A stretch of 18,447 nucleotides of DNA from an uncultured Gemmatimonadota bacterium (GTDB lineage: Bacteria > Gemmatimonadota > Gemmatimonadetes > Gemmatimonadales > GWC2-71-9). The DNA lies in NCBI GenBank assembly GCA_946479805.1, contig CAMLHP010000027.1, forward strand, positions 1 to 18,447. The letters run 5' to 3'. Below are positions 15,342 through 18,447 of this stretch, in pieces (the stretch's first letter is position 1; every line of letters starts with the position of its first letter). Made by a program: the position numbers and the translations under genes. The notes beneath the pieces are model-generated. The model saw only the letters and a program-made list of their open reading frames with translations. It did no database searches and had not been told where the DNA came from.

Positions 15342-17053
15342 CCTGCCGTCTCCTTCACGACTTCCTCGAGGGTGGTTACGCCCTTCTCGATCTTCTTGAT
15401 CCCGTCCATCCGCAACGTGAGCATCCCTTCCTGCACCGCCATGTCCTGGATCTCGGCCACCGACGCGCCCCTCAGCACCATTCGCCGTATTTCGGGCGAC
15501 ATCGCCATGACCTCGTACAGTCCCGCACGTCCCTTGTACCCCAGCCCGCCGCAGGTGTCGCAGCCGGAGCCGCGCCGGAACTTGATGTCCTTTATGCGGG
15601 CCGGGTCCGCACTCAGGCTCGAAAGTTCCTCGTCGTTGTAGGTCACCGGCTCCGAGCAGTCCTTGCAGATCCGCCGGACCAGCCGCTGCGCCACGACCAG
15701 GTTGACCGCGCTCGCCACGTTGAACGCCTCGATGCCCATGTCGATCATTCGGGTGATCGTACTCGGCGCGTCGTTGGTGTGGAGCGTCGAGAGCACCAGG
15801 TGGCCCGTGAGTGCTGCCTTGATCGCGATTCCGCCGGTTTCAAGGTCCCGGATTTCGCCGATCATGATGATGTTCGGGTCCTGCCGCAGGAACGCCCTGA
15901 GCGCCGCGGCGAAGCTCAGCCCGATCTCGTTTCGCACCAGCACCTGGTTGATCCCGCCAAGGTTGTACTCGACCGGGTCCTCGGCGGTCATGATGTTCAC
16001 TTCATTGGTGTTGATACGCTGCAAGCAGCTGTACAGCGTGGTGGTCTTGCCCGAGCCCGTGGGCCCCGTCACCAGCACCATCCCGTAGGGATTCAGGATG
16101 GCCTTCATCAGGTCCGCCTCCGCCTTCGGCTCGAAGCCGAACTTCTGGAGGTCGAGCGTCAGGTTGCCCTTGTCCAGGATACGAAGCACGATCTTCTCGC
16201 CGAACAGCACCGGAAGGGTCGAGACCCGGAAGTCGATGACCCTCGCTCCCATCTTGAGCTTGAGCCGGCCGTCCTGGGGAACCCGCCGCTCGGCGATGTT
16301 CAGGTGCGACAGGATCTTCACCCGGCTTGTCAGGGCCGCCTTCATCTTGAACGGCGGCTTCATGATCTCCTGCAGCGCGCCGTCGATCCGGTACCGGACG
16401 CGGATCTCGTGCTCGAACGGCTCGATGTGGATGTCGCTCGCGCCCCTCTGCACCGCGTTCTTGAGGATCCCCTCCACCAGCTTGACCACCGGCGCGTCGT
16501 CGATCTGCGCCTGGGTGGCAAGTTCCTCTTCCTCCTCGGCGACCACCTCGACGTCGTCGCCCTGGTCCTCGAACTCCTTGAGGATGTTCTGGAACTGCTG
16601 GTCGACCGCGTTGCCGTAGTGCTTGTCGATGAGTGATCGCAGGGTGAACTCGCCTGCGAGCACCGGGAAGACATCGTACCGGGTGATGAACTTGAGGTCG
16701 TCCACCAGCCCGAGGTTGGTCGGGTCCGCCACTGCCACCGTGAGGGTCCGGCCCTCCCGCTTGAGCGGCAGCACCACCTGCTTCGCGGCCACATCGGGCG
16801 GAATCAGCCGCAGGATCCTGGCGTCCACCTCGAACCGGCTGAGGTCCACTGCCGGCATGCGGTACTGGCGGGCCAGGAGCCGGGTCACGTCCAGCTCGGT
16901 GGCAAACCCCAGCTTGACCACCACCAGTCCCAGCCGCGACTTCGACGACTTCTGCTCAGCCAGCGCCTGGCCGAGCTGATCACGGGTGATCAGCCCTTCC
17001 TGGAGGAGGATCTGCCCGAGCTTCTCAGTCTGCTGGGCTGCCGCAGTAGCCAT
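15338..17053 (-). CDS. pilB: Type IV pilus assembly ATPase PilB
   Basis: PilB is the hexameric ATPase that extends type IV pili. The 571-residue protein has an N-terminal MshEN (T2SSE_N) domain at about 10-150, a class known in some homologues to bind cyclic di-GMP. An acidic linker (VAEEEEEL, 171-178) follows, and then the GspE ATPase: Walker A GPTGSGKTT at 330-338, AEDPVEY at 357-363, Walker B IIMIGEIRD at 395-403, and a His box HLVLSTLHTND at 418-428. Four cysteines, C463, C466, C498 and C501 (CKDC and CDTC), form the zinc site typical of PilB/GspE and absent from PilT. The ATG at 17053-17051 is chosen because MATAAAQQTEKLGQILLQEGL resembles family starts; an earlier ATG would add 22 unlike residues. 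It lies 87 bases after comEA and overlaps pilT by four bases. Confidence 0.95.
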   Translation of the reverse strand: MATAAAQQTEKLGQILLQEGLITRDQLGQALAEQKSSKSRLGLVVVKLGFATELDVTRLLARQYRMPAVDLSRFEVDARILRLIPPDVAAKQVVLPLKREGRTLTVAVADPTNLGLVDDLKFITRYDVFPVLAGEFTLRSLIDKHYGNAVDQQFQNILKEFEDQGDDVEVVAEEEEELATQAQIDDAPVVKLVEGILKNAVQRGASDIHIEPFEHEIRVRYRIDGALQEIMKPPFKMKAALTSRVKILSHLNIAERRVPQDGRLKLKMGARVIDFRVSTLPVLFGEKIVLRILDKGNLTLDLQKFGFEPKAEADLMKAILNPYGMVLVTGPTGSGKTTTLYSCLQRINTNEVNIMTAEDPVEYNLGGINQVLVRNEIGLSFAAALRAFLRQDPNIIMIGEIRDLETGGIAIKAALTGHLVLSTLHTNDAPSTITRMIDMGIEAFNVASAVNLVVAQRLVRRICKDCSEPVTYNDEELSSLSADPARIKDIKFRRGSGCDTCGGLGYKGRAGLYEVMAMSPEIRRMVLRGASVAEIQDMAVQEGMLTLRMDGIKKIEKGVTTLEEVVKETAG

Positions 17054-17140
17054 TGCTGGTCCGAAAAGGGGATCGCCAAGGAGCCCGAAGGGCCGTCCTG
17101 ATTGCCAGCCATGGGCCACACCGCAGAGCCTTGCACCCCT

Positions 17141-17797
17141 TCAGCGTACGTCCAGACTGGGACGCAACTTGGCCACTGTCGCCGGGCCAATTCCCGGCAC
17201 CTTCTCCAGGTCGTCGATGCTCGCAAATGACCCATGCGCCTCGCGATACGCCACGATGGCCTTGGCCCTTCCGGGCCCCAGTCCCGGCAGAGCCGCCAGG
17301 TCATTGGCTGTGGCGGAGTTGAGTTGCACTTTCGAGGCCGCGGTGAAGGGCCCCAGACCCCCCGTTGCGGCGGGTCCGCCTTCGGTTGTACCGGCGGGTC
17401 CTTGGCCAGCTACAACCCCGGAGAAGGCCGCAAACGGCGCGATCCGGGCCAGCGTCGCCTCCCCTACCCCGGACACCGAATCGAGCCCCGCCAGCGAGCC
17501 GAAGGGGCCGTGCCGGGTACGGAACTCCACCACGCGGACCGCGAGGGCAGGACCGACCCCGGGGAGGCGGTCTATCTCGCGCGCGGGGGCCACGTTGATA
17601 TCCACCACTTCACCCGGCCCCAGGGGCTCGGCCACGCGCTTCGCGCTGTCCCGCTGCGCCGCTACCGATGCCTCGGAGGCACCCAGTATGGTGATGCCCC
17701 CCGGGGCGTCGCCCGGGTCCAGCAGCCAGAGGCGCACACCCTGCCCCACGACGGCGAGGGCGAGGAGAATGGCGACGGCACGGTGGTCGCTCGACAT
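17141..17797 (-). CDS. comEA: ComEA-like DNA-binding protein with two helix-hairpin-helix domains
   Basis: ComEA-type proteins bind incoming double-stranded DNA outside the inner membrane during natural transformation. The 218-residue product has one membrane anchor or uncleaved signal at residues 8-26, then two separate ComEA-like HhH domains joined by a Gly/Ala/Pro-rich linker (about 125-155). HhH 1 (about 65-121) reads VDINVAPAREIDRLPGVGP and then DSVSGVGEATLARI. HhH 2 (about 157-215) reads VQLNSATANDLAALPGLGP and then EKVPGIGPATVAKL. Most ComEA proteins have a single such domain. I chose the ATG at 17797-17795 because it puts the hydrophobic segment at the N-terminus; the longer frame starting at 17896 adds 33 basic residues. 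It is the first gene of a run with pilB, pilT and pilC, which supports a DNA-uptake role. No ComEC channel gene is in view. Confidence 0.85.
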   Translation of the reverse strand: MSSDHRAVAILLALAVVGQGVRLWLLDPGDAPGGITILGASEASVAAQRDSAKRVAEPLGPGEVVDINVAPAREIDRLPGVGPALAVRVVEFRTRHGPFGSLAGLDSVSGVGEATLARIAPFAAFSGVVAGQGPAGTTEGGPAATGGLGPFTAASKVQLNSATANDLAALPGLGPGRAKAIVAYREAHGSFASIDDLEKVPGIGPATVAKLRPSLDVR

Positions 17798-17898
17798 GCC
17801 TCGAAGTTCCGCATGATTCCCGCGCCGAGCTAACCAGAACCGCGCACCGCGTGGCCTGGAAAGGCGGAATGACAACAACGCAACCGGGAAAAGCAAAA

Positions 17899-17921
17899 GC
17901 GTGAACGGGACCCGTTCACGC
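17899..17921 (-). terminator. Intrinsic terminator of the M28 peptidase gene
   Basis: GCGTGAACGGG (17899-17909) and CCCGTTCACGC (17911-17921) are perfect reverse complements around a single base, so a stem of about 9-10 pairs with a small loop forms. On the minus strand it is followed at once by TTTTGCTTTT, a proper U-run. It begins 42 bases after the peptidase stop codon and about 100 bases upstream of comEA. Confidence 0.85.
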
Positions 17922-17951
17922 AGTTGCAGTGCCGTTCACGCTGTTGCAGTC
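17912..17951. repeat. 20-bp tandem repeat sharing an arm with the terminator
   Basis: Two adjacent 20-base units, CCGTTCACGCAGTTGCAGTG (17912-17931) and CCGTTCACGCTGTTGCAGTC (17932-17951), differ at two positions. A remnant CCGCAGTTG follows. The first ten bases of each unit are complementary to the opposite terminator arm, so either unit could in principle pair with it. The second unit ends 11 bases before the peptidase stop codon. Confidence 0.8.
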
Positions 17952-17962
17952 CCGCAGTTGGC

Positions 17963-18447
17963 TCACATCGCTTCGACCGTTGCAATGACCTCGAGGGCGA
18001 CAGTCCCTGCGACCTCGAGGCTTTGAGCACTGATCTTGTCCATCGTGTCTTCCGGCGTGTGCCACCACGTATTGCCGGGTCCGTAGGAGAAATCCACCAC
18101 ATCGATGGCGCGGATGCCGCCCTTCTGGAGTTCGACATGATCGTCCGTGAGGCTCATGCCCTCGTGTCCCACGAAGATCGACGAGTAGCCCGCTCTGGCG
18201 GCGGCGTTCCACACCAGATCCACCACTTCCGGTGCACCAATGAGCGAATTGCCCTCGCGCTGGATCCTGAGGTCCCTGTCACCCACCATGTCGAACAGCA
18301 CCGCGAAGAGCGGCGGCGGCGTCAATTGGTTGGCGGCGTAGTACCGGCTCCCGATCATGACGTCCACCGGAGGCCGCGCCGAAAAGTCACCATAGTCCTC
18401 GCCGTCGACGAACAGCAGGTCCACCCCGATCGACGGCGGGATCGAGT
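17963..18447 (-). CDS. M28 family metallopeptidase, C-terminal part (5' end beyond the window)
   Basis: About 161 C-terminal residues of a zinc peptidase of family M28 (aminopeptidase or glutaminyl-peptide cyclotransferase-like) are present. The open frame continues past base 18447, so the true start is not visible. Seen motifs: GVDLLFVDGEDYGDF, the usual M28 segment containing catalytic or metal-binding acids; LFDMVGDRDL with a metal-binding Asp; DDHVELQKGGIRAIDVVDF; and NTWWHTPEDTMDKIS, whose His is a zinc ligand. The DGEDYG form and the WWHTPEDT end are most like the glutaminyl-cyclase-like branch. Such enzymes are normally exported, but the signal peptide region is missing here. It is followed by a tandem repeat and its own terminator, so it is transcribed separately from comEA. 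Confidence 0.88.
   Translation of the reverse strand, partial: SIPPSIGVDLLFVDGEDYGDFSARPPVDVMIGSRYYAANQLTPPPLFAVLFDMVGDRDLRIQREGNSLIGAPEVVDLVWNAAARAGYSSIFVGHEGMSLTDDHVELQKGGIRAIDVVDFSYGPGNTWWHTPEDTMDKISAQSLEVAGTVALEVIATVEAM

Noticed and set aside
14397..16636. Long plus-strand open frames (up to 414 codons) opposite pilT and pilB
   Set aside because: They mirror the conserved ATPase genes, have biased composition and no recognisable motif or ribosome-binding site.
17912..17951. CRISPR-like array
   Set aside because: The two units are adjacent with no spacers and no cas genes are present; it is a simple tandem duplication.

Overview
The window is high-GC bacterial DNA, densely coded on both strands. 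It most resembles Gemmatimonadota. This rests on two large receptor-like Ser/Thr kinases with the kinase signature typical of that phylum (GQGGMATVYLA, then ERFL, then HPHILPL-DSGEA), one ending in TPR repeats and one in a TolB/PD40-type propeller. A secreted S9 peptidase, an M28 peptidase and a pilB-pilT-pilC cluster fit the same picture. There is no rRNA or marker gene, so the phylum is an inference. I found no tRNA, rRNA, CRISPR array, transposase or prophage gene.

Left part (1-1972, minus strand). Read in transcription order: an ArsR repressor, an ArsM-type arsenite methyltransferase, a frameshifted and truncated metallophosphoesterase remnant, and the 5' end of 6-phosphogluconate dehydrogenase (gnd), which runs off the window. 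arsR has an unusually clear promoter. The ArsR-type inverted repeat fills the 18-bp spacer between TTGACA and TATACT, and the start codon sits at the predicted transcription start, so the mRNA looks leaderless. A second, half-degenerate copy of the operator lies just before arsM. Together these suggest autoregulated arsenic detoxification by methylation.

Middle left (2248-6963). A plus-strand pair overlaps by ATGA: a secreted DPP-IV-like S9 peptidase and a class I O-methyltransferase. A four-helix membrane protein of unknown function follows. It converges with, and overlaps by 61 bp, a minus-strand PQQ-type sugar dehydrogenase lipoprotein.

Centre (7057-12570, minus strand). Two tandem transmembrane Ser/Thr kinases share a paralogous kinase domain but have different extracytoplasmic parts. 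They are separated by a 225-bp gap holding a direct repeat of operator type.

Right part (12854-18447, minus strand). comEA (two helix-hairpin-helix domains), pilB, pilT and pilC run in one direction and end at a strong hairpin. This is a type IV pilus motor and platform unit joined to a DNA receptor, pointing to twitching and/or natural DNA uptake. Upstream lies the 3' part of an M28 peptidase with its own intrinsic terminator.

Most gaps carry their own short tandem or direct repeat (units of 7, 8, 10, 18 and 20 bp), usually just downstream of a stop codon. This is the most unusual window-wide feature that gene content does not explain. I see no clearly new multi-gene system; the best leads are the repeats, the arsR promoter architecture and the decayed gene between arsM and gnd.
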